A DNA stretch of 11,105 bases from CANNBR01 sp964592275 (GCA_964592275.1 CAZQDJ010000030.1:1-11105); one strand, 5' to 3'. Positions 1 through 7,071 are shown, counted from the stretch's first letter. Notes: generated by a model from the letters alone, not told the origin. A program made the numbers and translations.

Positions 1-96
1 ATCGCGCCATAGTTTCGTAGACCGCGCCTTAGCCTCGAAGATCACGACGTAGTTTCGTAGACCGCGCCTTAGCCTCGAAGATCACGACGTAGTTTT
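1..96. repeat. 40-bp tandem repeat, at least 2 full copies
   Basis: Positions 11-50 and 51-90 are identical over 40 bp. Bases 1-10 match the end of the unit at 7 of 10 positions, and 91-95 begin another unit, so the array enters from outside the window. Each unit is itself two degenerate 20-bp halves (13 of 20 identical). The period is not a multiple of three and all six frames are interrupted, so it is not coding. It is clearly more GC-rich than the genes that follow. Confidence 0.9.
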
Positions 97-147
97 AACG
101 AAGTTGGATGGCGATGGAGGGTAACGAAGTTGGATGGCGACGGCGGG
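96..147. repeat. 26-bp tandem repeat, 2 copies
   Basis: Positions 96-121 and 122-147 agree at 24 of 26 bases; each copy begins TAACGAAGTTGGATGGCGA. It directly follows the 40-bp array and leads into the dispersed repeat at 150-240, so the first 240 bases are one composite repeat block. Confidence 0.88.
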
Positions 148-149
148 TG

Positions 150-240
150 GATCCAAGAGGGTCGGCAAGGACCCATCTTGGCACTGCGCGTGGAGCGCAA
201 CAAAAAAAGTAAGTTATTGAAAGAATAAAGATTCTTGCGC
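150..240 (+). repeat. Dispersed ~90-bp hairpin repeat, copy A
   Basis: This stretch recurs at 7231-7320 in the same orientation, with about six differences including one indel. It begins GATCCAAGAGGGTCGGCAAG and ends AAAGATTCTTGCGC. It contains two potential hairpins. One pairs CCAAGAGGGTC with GACCCATCTTGG, with a bulge. The other pairs TGCGC with GCGCA around a 5-base loop. No open reading frame is shared by the two copies. It looks like a REP-type intergenic element. Confidence 0.9.
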
Positions 241-274
241 CTATTTTCGCTTTTTTAAAAGTACCTTATTTTTC

Positions 275-305
275 GGTACAACGTAAAATCGTTGCCTTCT
301 TTTTT
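275..305 (+). terminator. Possible rho-independent terminator
   Basis: CAACG (279-283) pairs with CGTTG (290-294) around a 6-base loop, extended by GG/CC across a TA bulge. A T-rich run follows (TTCTTTTTT). A second short inverted repeat, GTACC/GGTAC (261-265/275-279), overlaps it. If real, it ends transcription coming from the repeat side before the promoter of the next gene. The stem is short. Confidence 0.3.
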
Positions 306-311
306 ACACAC

Positions 312-338
312 ATGATAGTATTCAAATAGAACTATATT
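312..338 (+). promoter_or_regulatory. Putative promoter of the first exported-protein gene pair
   Basis: The element TGATAGTATTCAAWTAGAA at 313-331 recurs at 2364-2382 with one difference, again upstream of a signal-peptide gene. Read as a promoter, ATGATA (312-317) is a -35-like box and TATATT (333-338) a -10-like box with a 15-bp spacer. The other copy has exactly the same spacing. Fifteen is short for a sigma-70-type promoter, so the element may instead be an operator overlapping the promoter. Confidence 0.5.
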
Positions 339-361
339 TGACTGAGTAAAAGGGTAAAATA

Positions 362-1117
362 ATGAAAAAAAGAAGTTTGTTTTTAATGGTGATGACAGGG
401 TTCGTAAGCTTGTGCCAGGTACAATTTTTAAAAGCACCAGGGTGGATTGATAGTTTACTTGGACGCACTAAGCCAGAATCAAATGATAGTAATGGTGCAA
501 GAAGACCAGAAGAAACTAGTGGTGCAAGAAGAAGACCAGAAGGTGGTGATATGATGCCTAATGCAGGAACAGGAAGAGTTCCTGCAGGGAAAAAAGCTCC
601 TTCAGGTGGAACAGCACCACGAGGTACAACAGCTGGTGGTCGCAATTCATCGGGAGGCTCTGGTACATATTCAGTTGCAGGGGATCCGGTACCAGAAAGC
701 CCTAGTGATATTGCAACAATAGAAAGAGTTGAAAATGAAGAAAGAAGAAGGTCAAATTTTTTATTTAAAGGAAGCAAAGGGGCGAGAGAGCGCCTTGAGC
801 AAGAAAAAGAAGAAACAGCTGATTTTGTGATAAAGAATTTTAAAGAGGCGCTTTTTAAAGAGCCTATTGATGGTGGTTTAGGGAATGGATTTTTTAAGAA
901 TCTTAAAGGTTTTGAGGACTCAAACCCCGATGTTTATAAAGAAATAAATGAGGCTATGGAAGCTTTTTATAAAAAAGCTGAAAGCGGTGAAATTAAGGCT
1001 AATGATATCGAATCCATTAACGCAGCAGTGAAGAAAATAAGTGACTTAGTTTTTGCATCTAAAAAAGAAAAAAGAGTTCAAGTATCTGAAAAGATTAAGA
1101 CTAAATATGGGATTTAA
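362..1117 (+). CDS. Exported Gly/Arg-rich protein with C-terminal helical domain, function unknown
   Basis: The family is not recognised. The 251-aa product starts with a Lys/Arg cluster and hydrophobic stretch (residues 1-20), fitting a Sec signal peptide, although the cleavage site is unclear. Residues 40-105 are low complexity, rich in Gly, Arg, Pro and Ser, and include a short duplication (GARRPEE / GARRRPEGG) that is also visible in the DNA at 494-520 and from 521. Residues 115-251 are charged and predicted helical, with FFKNLKGF at 177-184 and SNPD at 187-190. The ATG at 362 has AAGGG 7 bases upstream. It follows the conserved promoter-like element and lies 5 bp before the next exported-protein gene, so the two are probably co-transcribed. 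A disordered spacer joining a signal peptide to a helical domain suggests a periplasmic, surface or secreted protein; this is inference. Confidence 0.8.
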   Translation: MKKRSLFLMVMTGFVSLCQVQFLKAPGWIDSLLGRTKPESNDSNGARRPEETSGARRRPEGGDMMPNAGTGRVPAGKKAPSGGTAPRGTTAGGRNSSGGSGTYSVAGDPVPESPSDIATIERVENEERRRSNFLFKGSKGARERLEQEKEETADFVIKNFKEALFKEPIDGGLGNGFFKNLKGFEDSNPDVYKEINEAMEAFYKKAESGEIKANDIESINAAVKKISDLVFASKKEKRVQVSEKIKTKYGI

Positions 1118-1122
1118 AAAAG

Positions 1123-2319
1123 ATGAAGTTATTTAAAAAAAGATCACTGTGGGTTTTGCTCTTATTGGGAGCGATCTCTTTTTCTAATAATGCTATGCGT
1201 CCAGAAATTCATGAAAATAGTCTATCTGTTGCAGATCCCGTCGTTAGGCCTAAATTTAACTTCGAACAGTTTAAAGAACCTTTTCATCGAGCCTATAACT
1301 ATTTAAAACGTATTGCGGGACTTAAGGTGCCGGGTGTAGATGTAAAAGGTACTGATAATCCGGTTGTGATTGAACAAGAATCACCAGTTGTCGCTGCTCA
1401 AAATAGTACTACGGGTGCCGTTCTTATTGCGGCTATAAGGGATTCTCTTAGAAAACAATTTGGTTTTTATAGAAATATGGATGCTTCGGAAAAAATAAAG
1501 ATGACAGGAATTAACGAATTACGTCAACAACAAGAAAAAAAAATTGAAACTCAAATTGCTACTGCGGTACAAGAAGTTTTTGGAAAGCCATATCCTTTTG
1601 AAACAGAACAGGTAGTGGAGGCGGTATTATTAAGTGATGCAGAAGTATTATCTATTTATCGTGATACTCGCGAATTTCCAGCAAAAATACGAGAAGTTGC
1701 TCGAGAAGTTAAAACTATTTTAAGTCGATTAAAAAAAGAATCGATTGAACAGATCAAGAGTGCATTAGAGGATAAAATTCAAGAGCTTCTTAATAAGTAT
1801 CCCCGTGATAAAAAGACTGGTTTTGTTTCTGAGCCTGAAAAAATAAGCGAAAAAGATCTTAAGGCATATGGTGTTTTAGAAATTGAGCTTGCTGTATGTC
1901 GTGAATTGCAAAAGAATCCTGACATGATAGATAGGGTACGCGGTGAAATAGCTGATACCACTCAAGAATTGTCGTCATTATTAGAAGTTCATAAAAGCAC
2001 TAAGCCTTCTTCTAAACTTACGATGGTTGATCTTCTTGCTGAAGCGAACGCAGATGAAGAAGAGGATGATCATTTTGATTCACCTGTTGGTAATCACATA
2101 CAAGAAACATCTTTCTTAACCCCATCTCCATTGCCAATAAAATCAGAGTTGCAAGCTGTACCAAAATTAAAATCAGAAGATAAAAAGAGTACTAAAGAAA
2201 TGGAATGGGATGATGAAGGTTCGTATGCACAAAATAAGCCTGAAGATTTAGCATGGGACGATGAATTTGGGGATACTCTTTTAAAAAAACCTATTGAGCG
2301 AAACAGTTCAGAAGCTTAG
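1123..2319 (+). CDS. Exported helical protein with acidic WDDE-containing tail, function unknown
   Basis: The 398-aa product is not assignable to a known family. Residues 1-25 form a clear Sec signal peptide: a KLFKKR cluster, then WVLLLLGAISF, with probable cleavage near NNA-M. Residues 45-65 and 100-290 are rich in charged helices without obvious long heptads. Residues 308-390 are acidic and probably disordered, carrying two related motifs, EWDDEG (361-366) and AWDDEF (377-382). It starts 5 bp after the previous stop with only a weak Shine-Dalgarno sequence (A-rich), consistent with translational coupling. The post-signal sequence begins AM, as in the next two genes of the locus. An exported role in envelope or host interaction is inference from context. 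Confidence 0.82.
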   Translation: MKLFKKRSLWVLLLLGAISFSNNAMRPEIHENSLSVADPVVRPKFNFEQFKEPFHRAYNYLKRIAGLKVPGVDVKGTDNPVVIEQESPVVAAQNSTTGAVLIAAIRDSLRKQFGFYRNMDASEKIKMTGINELRQQQEKKIETQIATAVQEVFGKPYPFETEQVVEAVLLSDAEVLSIYRDTREFPAKIREVAREVKTILSRLKKESIEQIKSALEDKIQELLNKYPRDKKTGFVSEPEKISEKDLKAYGVLEIELAVCRELQKNPDMIDRVRGEIADTTQELSSLLEVHKSTKPSSKLTMVDLLAEANADEEEDDHFDSPVGNHIQETSFLTPSPLPIKSELQAVPKLKSEDKKSTKEMEWDDEGSYAQNKPEDLAWDDEFGDTLLKKPIERNSSEA

Positions 2320-2362
2320 AAATTGCTTTTTAATAAGGACTCTTGTTGTTTGCTCTATTAAT

Positions 2363-2389
2363 TTGATAGTATTCAATTAGAAATATAAA
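2363..2389 (+). promoter_or_regulatory. Putative promoter of the second exported-protein gene pair
   Basis: The 19-bp element at 2364-2382 matches the one at 313-331 at 18 of 19 positions. TTGATA (2363-2368) and TATAAA (2384-2389) make -35 and -10-like boxes, again with a 15-bp spacer. CTGAG follows at 2401-2405, as it follows the first copy at 342-346. The 105-bp gap between genes and the repeated element suggest that a second transcript starts here. Confidence 0.5.
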
Positions 2390-2424
2390 AATAAGATGAG
2401 CTGAGTGTGTTATGGAGATGGGTG

Positions 2425-3672
2425 ATGAATATGAAAAGGTGCAAGGCTATGCAGAATAAAAAAATGATCGCATTATTTTCTTTGCTGTGTGGCAGTAACT
2501 TTTCGGTAGCTGCAATGGAAACAGTTCACTTTGAGCCAAGAGAAGAAAGTGCTACTGATTCTGGTCGTGCCAGTGTAGAACCAACAGTATTTCATCCTGA
2601 AGAGCCTGATAATAATCGTTGGGATCTTTTACAAAGATTACGAAATGATAATCTCCCTAAGCTTGGTTATCTAAGACCAAAATCAACAAAAAGATCTGAA
2701 GATAATGGTGCTGCAGCTCCTTTGGTAGGTGTAGCGGTAGACAGTGCTTCTCTTAAGCAATGGGCTCAAAAACAAAAAGGGCTTACTGCTAAAGAAGTGC
2801 AAGCTCTTATTCGCATTGCTAAAGACGATAAAAATTTTGCTCATCCCGATGCTATGTTTCTTCCTGATGGAAAAATGACTTTTAGAAAGAAGACTCAAGG
2901 GAATGGGCAAGTAGATTCTAAAGAAATTCTAGAACAGAGAAAAAAACAACGAGAATTTTCTGAAGAGATACAAGTACTGATGAAGAAGCAACGAGCTACG
3001 TATCGAAAATTTTTTTCTCGCTTAACTTCAAAACAAAAAGAACAAGAACGTAAAAGTTTTGAAATAGTGAACTCTGAGTTTGCAAGTCTTGCGAAATTAG
3101 AAAAAGAGAATCCTGAGCCTACAGAAGCAATAGACAAAGTTAAAGCGGGTATCAAAAATCTTATTGCGCAAATGAATAAAGAAACTTTTAATGAAGCTGC
3201 AAAACCAGTTGTTGTTAAGCCTAAAGAAAGTTGGGAAACAGTTGAACCAAAAAAAAGAAGAATGAACCTACTAACTCTATTGGCGAAACTGAAACTGAAA
3301 CGGCGTACTGATACTCCTCCAGAGCAACCAAGACCAACAGGTCCACATTTTAATATTCCGGAAAATCCGCTTTCTGAATTGCCACAAACTGTGCCAGTTC
3401 AACAGAGGACTCGAGAAGATTTTGACACAGGTGATTTAAGTAATCGATTTCATTTAAGTGAGTCTTCTTATCAACAGGGAGATCTTCAGACAGCATTTGA
3501 CGATGGGGAGCCAAATGTAGTTTTTAATAGTCGCACTCCTCGTATAGGGTCAATAGAAACAAGGAAGCCCGCATTTGATGAAGACGATGAAAGTGATGAT
3601 GTTTTATATGATGATAAGGGAAAATTCGTTGAGACATCAGATATACTAGCAATTTTAAATGAGAGGTCATGA
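2425..3672 (+). CDS. Exported charged helical protein with acidic tail, function unknown
   Basis: The 415-aa product is of unrecognised family. I chose the ATG at 2425 because GGAG lies 7 bases upstream (2414-2417); an in-frame GTG at 2407 and ATGs at 2431, 2449 and 2464 are alternatives. A signal peptide (KKMIALFSLLCGSNFSVAA) ends near residue 30, before METV. Residues 112-140 are helical (KGLTAKEVQALIRIAKDD). Residues 165-256 form a long Lys/Glu-rich helical region, and 270-400 are Pro- and acid-rich and probably disordered, with a DEDDESDD patch. Its stop overlaps the next gene's first possible ATG (ATGA at 3669-3672), so the two are probably co-translated. A stretch with ENPEP and IDKV resembles KNPDMIDRV in the preceding protein, hinting at weak paralogy. 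Its function cannot be stated. Confidence 0.82.
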   Translation: MNMKRCKAMQNKKMIALFSLLCGSNFSVAAMETVHFEPREESATDSGRASVEPTVFHPEEPDNNRWDLLQRLRNDNLPKLGYLRPKSTKRSEDNGAAAPLVGVAVDSASLKQWAQKQKGLTAKEVQALIRIAKDDKNFAHPDAMFLPDGKMTFRKKTQGNGQVDSKEILEQRKKQREFSEEIQVLMKKQRATYRKFFSRLTSKQKEQERKSFEIVNSEFASLAKLEKENPEPTEAIDKVKAGIKNLIAQMNKETFNEAAKPVVVKPKESWETVEPKKRRMNLLTLLAKLKLKRRTDTPPEQPRPTGPHFNIPENPLSELPQTVPVQQRTREDFDTGDLSNRFHLSESSYQQGDLQTAFDDGEPNVVFNSRTPRIGSIETRKPAFDEDDESDDVLYDDKGKFVETSDILAILNERS

Positions 3673-3674
3673 TA

Positions 3675-5900
3675 ATGAAAAATAAAAATGTCTGGTTGGT
3701 GCTGGCAGTAATTCAGGTGATCTCTTTTTCAATGAAGGCGATGGTTGAAGTCGTAAGGCCTATTGATGAAACGCGTTCAACAAATGGAGCAGGTGTTGAG
3801 CTAAAGCGTGGCATTGGATCACTAGATGGAGAAGGAAGACGAAATTCAGGAGGAATGCAAAGGCTAGATGGTTTTCTTTCTAGAACGTTATCACATGTCG
3901 ATGATACCAATGCAGGACGACCAGAAGTTGATGAGCATACAGAAATTCAACCGGTAGAAAGAGCGCCACAAGGTCAGCAGGTGAGCGGTGGAGATGTTGA
4001 TATCATACCTTTAACAGAAACCGAACAAACAAAAATGAGAGAGCTAGAAAGTGGTAGAAGAGATTTTTCAGAGCAAGCGCGTCATCAAGATCCCAAATCA
4101 GTTATCGAGCAAAAACAAGAAGAGCTTCGAAAATTTCAAGAGCAGGTTGCTCGTTTAGAAGAATTGCAAACATCGGCACAAGAAAAGCATACAAAGATTA
4201 GTGAAGAAATTACGGCATTAGAAGCTCGTATTAAAGACCTTGAATCAAAGGTTTTGCAGAATTCTACAGGTCTTCCGCAAGCTCCTAAGCCAGTGATAAT
4301 CACGAAAAAACCAGGTTTTTTTGCAAAGTTATTCGGAAGAAAAAAAACTACGGTAGGCACGGAAAGTAGCAACCAAGAAGAAGGGGCGCAAAAAGTAAAG
4401 CCGGGCTTTTTTGATCGTCTTGCGATAAGTAAGGTTTTAAAAAATGAGAATGTTGCGCGAGACTTAGAATCTTTGCCTAAAGGTACCGGGTATCCTGATA
4501 AAGTTGATGTAGTGAATGATATTGTAATGCTTTTGAGAATGGGCAAAACTGATCGCCTAACGCCTGAAGTAATTCTTGAAACAATTTTATCGAAAGTTGC
4601 TGATCGCTCTAAGCTTACTTTTGAAGAGGAAGAAAAGTATCAGCAGCTTGTTGTTGATGTCTACTATGCTCTCTTTAAAAGCAAGAAACTGAGTTTTGAT
4701 ACAGATTATTTTAAGAATATTAATGGTTTCGGTAAAAAACTTTCTACAATAGTGATGTCTGCAAAAAATAGCAATGGTATAGATTTAACAGAGAATGAAG
4801 TCTGGAATAAATTGATTAACGATAATAAAGAGAATGAAGAGAGAGAAAGTGAAAAACAAGAAATAGTTAATGAAATTATACGGCAACTAAGGGCTGGGAA
4901 TTCTCCACAACAAGCGGTTATTGTAGCACAGGAACGATTAAAAACATTGAGAGCTCCGGATTTGAATGAACAGCAAGTAACGGCGTATAGAGAACTTGCA
5001 GATACCGTTTTAAACATTCTTATTAAAGAACATGGGATAACGGCTGAAGCTTATAAAAAAATACAGGAACAGCAAAGTACAGAGATTACTAAAGAAAAAA
5101 CGAGCCTTGTTCAATTGAGAGAACAGAAAGAGCAGTTGAGTGATAAAAGAGAAGCAGGATTGATGGCGAAACAAGAATATGAACAAAAAATAACCGCCAT
5201 TCAAGAAGAGTTAAAACAAGCGCAAGCAGAAGAAGCAGAACAACGGCTTTCTCAGGAAGTAGTACAAAATGTTTTGACGGGTGTAAAGGGGGAATTGAAG
5301 GCTCAAGAAGTAGCAAGGATTAAAGGTGAGCAAGTTAATGCTCAATTTGCTGAGATTGTTAAAAGAAGAGAAATAAGAAAGAAAACGAAAGAACTTGAAA
5401 TTCAACAAACAGCAGCAAAAATTGCAGAAACAAGAGCAGTTGAGAATAGGACATTTGGCAAATTATTATTAAAGACTCAAAAAGAACAAGAAACTCTAAA
5501 AGCTACGCTTGATGCGCAAGAAGCGGCGCGACTACAAGCGGAAGCTGCAGCAAAAAAAGAAGCTAATGAAAGAACAGCAGCTGAAGCGAAACGACTACAG
5601 GTAGAAGCAGAAGCGGAACGATTGCAAGCAGAAAAAGAGGCAAAAGATAAAATAAAAGCACACGAAAGAATTACAAGAGAGGTTGTGATAGGAGATGATG
5701 CTTCTGAGGATAAAACGAATCAATCCTTGACTAAATTTATGAAAACTAGAAAAAAACCCTCCGTTAAGCCGAAAAAAGAGAAAAGTATTAGTGATCAATT
5801 TAATGCGACTAGAGCAATGGTTGGAGCAAAAGCAAACAAGGTACTTGACCAAGTTAGTAATGCTCTTCAACAGGCTTCTGGGAAATTAACGAGAGAATAA
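3675..5900 (+). CDS. Large exported coiled-coil protein with a duplicated helical module, function unknown
   Basis: The product is 741 aa (743 if started at 3669). I prefer the ATG at 3675 because GAGAGG (3661-3666) is 8 bases upstream of it but only 2 from the ATG at 3669. A signal peptide covers about residues 1-22 (KNKNVWLVLAVIQVISFSMKA). A disordered region follows, then a coiled coil at about 141-194. Two KPGFF motifs (213-216 and 243-246) sit beside basic residues. Residues 278-341 and 397-463 are two copies of a helical repeat, recognisable as VVNDIVMLLRMG and IVNEIIRQLRAG. Residues 464-663 form a long Ala/Glu/Gln/Lys-rich coiled coil of the type often misassigned to TolA or IF-2-like proteins. 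The tail is basic (KPSVKPKKEK). It overlaps or abuts the preceding gene and ends the locus. Scaffold, envelope or secreted effector are all possible roles. Confidence 0.85.
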   Translation: MKNKNVWLVLAVIQVISFSMKAMVEVVRPIDETRSTNGAGVELKRGIGSLDGEGRRNSGGMQRLDGFLSRTLSHVDDTNAGRPEVDEHTEIQPVERAPQGQQVSGGDVDIIPLTETEQTKMRELESGRRDFSEQARHQDPKSVIEQKQEELRKFQEQVARLEELQTSAQEKHTKISEEITALEARIKDLESKVLQNSTGLPQAPKPVIITKKPGFFAKLFGRKKTTVGTESSNQEEGAQKVKPGFFDRLAISKVLKNENVARDLESLPKGTGYPDKVDVVNDIVMLLRMGKTDRLTPEVILETILSKVADRSKLTFEEEEKYQQLVVDVYYALFKSKKLSFDTDYFKNINGFGKKLSTIVMSAKNSNGIDLTENEVWNKLINDNKENEERESEKQEIVNEIIRQLRAGNSPQQAVIVAQERLKTLRAPDLNEQQVTAYRELADTVLNILIKEHGITAEAYKKIQEQQSTEITKEKTSLVQLREQKEQLSDKREAGLMAKQEYEQKITAIQEELKQAQAEEAEQRLSQEVVQNVLTGVKGELKAQEVARIKGEQVNAQFAEIVKRREIRKKTKELEIQQTAAKIAETRAVENRTFGKLLLKTQKEQETLKATLDAQEAARLQAEAAAKKEANERTAAEAKRLQVEAEAERLQAEKEAKDKIKAHERITREVVIGDDASEDKTNQSLTKFMKTRKKPSVKPKKEKSISDQFNATRAMVGAKANKVLDQVSNALQQASGKLTRE

Positions 5901-5906
5901 TAAAAA

Positions 5907-5940
5907 TCATGTCATTGCGAGCTTGCGAAACTTGCATGGT
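5907..5940. repeat. REP-like fragment between convergent genes
   Basis: The stretch starting GTCATTGCGAG resembles the start of the widespread bacterial intergenic repeat family GTCATTGCGAGCGAAGC. A TGCGAG/CTTGCA stem with a 9-base loop can form at 5916-5936, but there is no T-tract. It is the only sequence between the large coiled-coil gene and the convergent small membrane-protein gene. It could act as a bidirectional mRNA 3' end. Confidence 0.4.
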
Positions 5941-5945
5941 CTAAT

Positions 5946-6545
5946 TTAGAGCGTAAGATTCTGCAAAAGCTGCTCGTTTTCTTTTAACCCTTCTTCAACT
6001 GAGCTCATAATTCGAGGTTCTGATAGAGGGGGTTGTTGCATCGTTTCAAAAAGCGCATGTACCTTTTGCACAAGGGTGAGTTCTTTTTTTGCATCTTCAT
6101 AGCTCGAAGTTATTTTTGTAGAAAGCCCATTGGGTGTCAAAAGGCGTGCTGATGTTCGCTCTCTTAAAAAATCATGTGCTGTTTTTTCAATGTCATAAAG
6201 AAGAGCAGAAATATCTTGCTGATACTGTTTGGTTTGTTCTGCGGTAAAGCGATTGTTTATTACTGCGTGATGTGCGAGTGCAAGCTGTGCAGAAAGTTGA
6301 TCAAGGTGAGTTAAAAAAACAGGAACTTCAGGAGCTGGGGTTGTAGGGCGTAAGAGTTTAGAAAGGTATAAAAAAAAGCGAGAAAGTTCTTTTTGCACAA
6401 AAGCGACATCCTTTTTTGCAATGCTGACAAAGGTTGGAAAAAACGGTTTATCGGCAACAGTGCGCATTCGATAAAGGCTTTGGCACAGGACGATGATAAG
6501 TCCGAAAATTAAGACATCAAAGAGAAAGTAGCTTTTTTTGGACAT
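5946..6545 (-). CDS. Small membrane-anchored helical protein, function unknown
   Basis: The 199-aa product has one hydrophobic segment near the N-terminus (about residues 7-24, FLFDVLIFGLIIVLCQSLY) preceded by KK. This fits an N-terminal anchor with a mostly helical soluble domain (residues 40-199). No catalytic motif or known family is recognised. The start codon lies 24 bp after the encoded CCA of tRNA-Arg(CCU) on the same strand. With no terminator visible between them, the gene is probably read from the tRNA transcript and released by tRNA 3' processing. The Shine-Dalgarno sequence is poor. It converges on the large coiled-coil gene with a 45-bp gap. Whether the product is exported or stays in the inner membrane is open; the segment has no clear cleavage site. 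Confidence 0.75.
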   Translation of the reverse strand: MSKKSYFLFDVLIFGLIIVLCQSLYRMRTVADKPFFPTFVSIAKKDVAFVQKELSRFFLYLSKLLRPTTPAPEVPVFLTHLDQLSAQLALAHHAVINNRFTAEQTKQYQQDISALLYDIEKTAHDFLRERTSARLLTPNGLSTKITSSYEDAKKELTLVQKVHALFETMQQPPLSEPRIMSSVEEGLKENEQLLQNLTL

Positions 6546-6569
6546 TTTTTATCGCTTTCATGGGTTTAA

Positions 6570-6646
6570 TGGTGTGCCCGACGGGAATTGAACCCATGGC
6601 CTACAGATTAGGAATCTATCGCTCTATCCAACTGAGCTACGGGCAC
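6570..6646 (-). tRNA. tRNA-Arg (anticodon CCU)
   Basis: The - strand folds into a full cloverleaf. The acceptor stem is GTGCCCG/CGGGCAC, the D stem GCTC/GAGC, the anticodon stem ATAGA/TCTGT with loop TTCCTAA, and the T arm ATGGG-TTCAATT-CCCGT. The anticodon CCU (complement at 6610-6612) reads AGG. The discriminator is A and the CCA end is encoded (6570-6572). The T loop TTCAATT is normal. It lies 51 bp downstream of the second tRNA-Arg, in the same orientation. Confidence 0.97.
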
Positions 6647-6697
6647 CCTCTATTTTTTATTTCAAGGTGTGTGTTTGCAAGATGTAAGTGAAGAATC

Positions 6698-6774
6698 TGG
6701 TGCGCCTGGCAGGGGTCGAACCTGCAACCTACGGATTCGAAGTCCGGCACTCTATCCAATTGAGCTACAGGCGC
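6698..6774 (-). tRNA. tRNA-Arg (anticodon UCG)
   Basis: The - strand gives acceptor GCGCCTG/CAGGCGC, D stem GCTC/GAGT, anticodon stem CCGGA/TCCGT with loop CTTCGAA, and T arm GCAGG-TTCGACC-CCTGC. The anticodon UCG (complement at 6738-6740) reads CGA and probably CGG. Discriminator A is followed by an encoded CCA (6698-6700). It is the promoter-proximal gene of the tRNA-tRNA-membrane protein group. Confidence 0.97.
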
Positions 6775-6895
6775 TGCATATGATGTAGAGTACTGTAAAA
6801 TGAAAAAAGTTCCACTTTTGGAAAATTAAAAGTAGGTAAAATTTTGTCTTTTCTTTAAATGATTTTTTAAAATTCTTTTGTACAAGACGTAAGTG

Positions 6896-7040
6896 TGCCC
6901 TGTGCGGGCATGCATTTAGGATGTGCTTGCACACACCCTAAAAACCCGTGCACAAATGGTTCCCTTTGATTCCTGACGGCTATAGACCGGAAGCGGGTGC
7001 GTCCGCTTCCTTACGCATCTGCCGTTCCGGCATGATGCTC
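6896..7040. other. GC-rich structured intergenic region
   Basis: No reading frame is convincing here, but inverted repeats are dense in an otherwise AT-rich gap. TGCCC (6896-6900) pairs with GGGCA (6906-6910). Alternatively GTGCGGG (6902-6908) pairs with CCCGTGCAC (6945-6953), with a TAGG...CCTA hairpin inside it. A perfect 8-bp hairpin, GGAAGCGG/CCGCTTCC (6989-6996/7003-7010), sits inside ACGGC/GCCGT (6976-6980/7021-7025). It could be a non-coding RNA or a composite palindromic repeat. I recognise no known RNA family (not tmRNA, RNase P RNA or SRP RNA). Confidence 0.5.
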
Positions 7041-7071
7041 GACGATATCCTGATAAAGACTTCTCTTCTAT

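Noticed and set aside
1..240. CRISPR array
   Set aside because: The 40-bp units are directly adjacent with no variable spacers, so this is a plain tandem repeat; no cas gene is present.
322..777. A 151-aa Pro/Leu-rich open frame on the - strand
   Set aside because: It is the complement of the Gly/Arg/Pro-rich spacer of the exported protein at 362-1117; its composition mirrors that low-complexity DNA, and it has no upstream ribosome site or recognisable domain.
4136..5870. Several Phe/Leu/Ser-rich open frames on the - strand (4136-4546, 4706-5017, 5010-5204, 5089-5316, 5211-5408, 5595-5870)
   Set aside because: They are antisense shadows of a Glu/Lys/Gln-rich coiled-coil gene, which automatically yields long hydrophobic frames on the other strand.
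6896..7040. tmRNA, RNase P RNA or SRP RNA
   Set aside because: None of the conserved cores of these RNAs (for example the SRP tetraloop region or a tRNA-like end) could be found on either strand.
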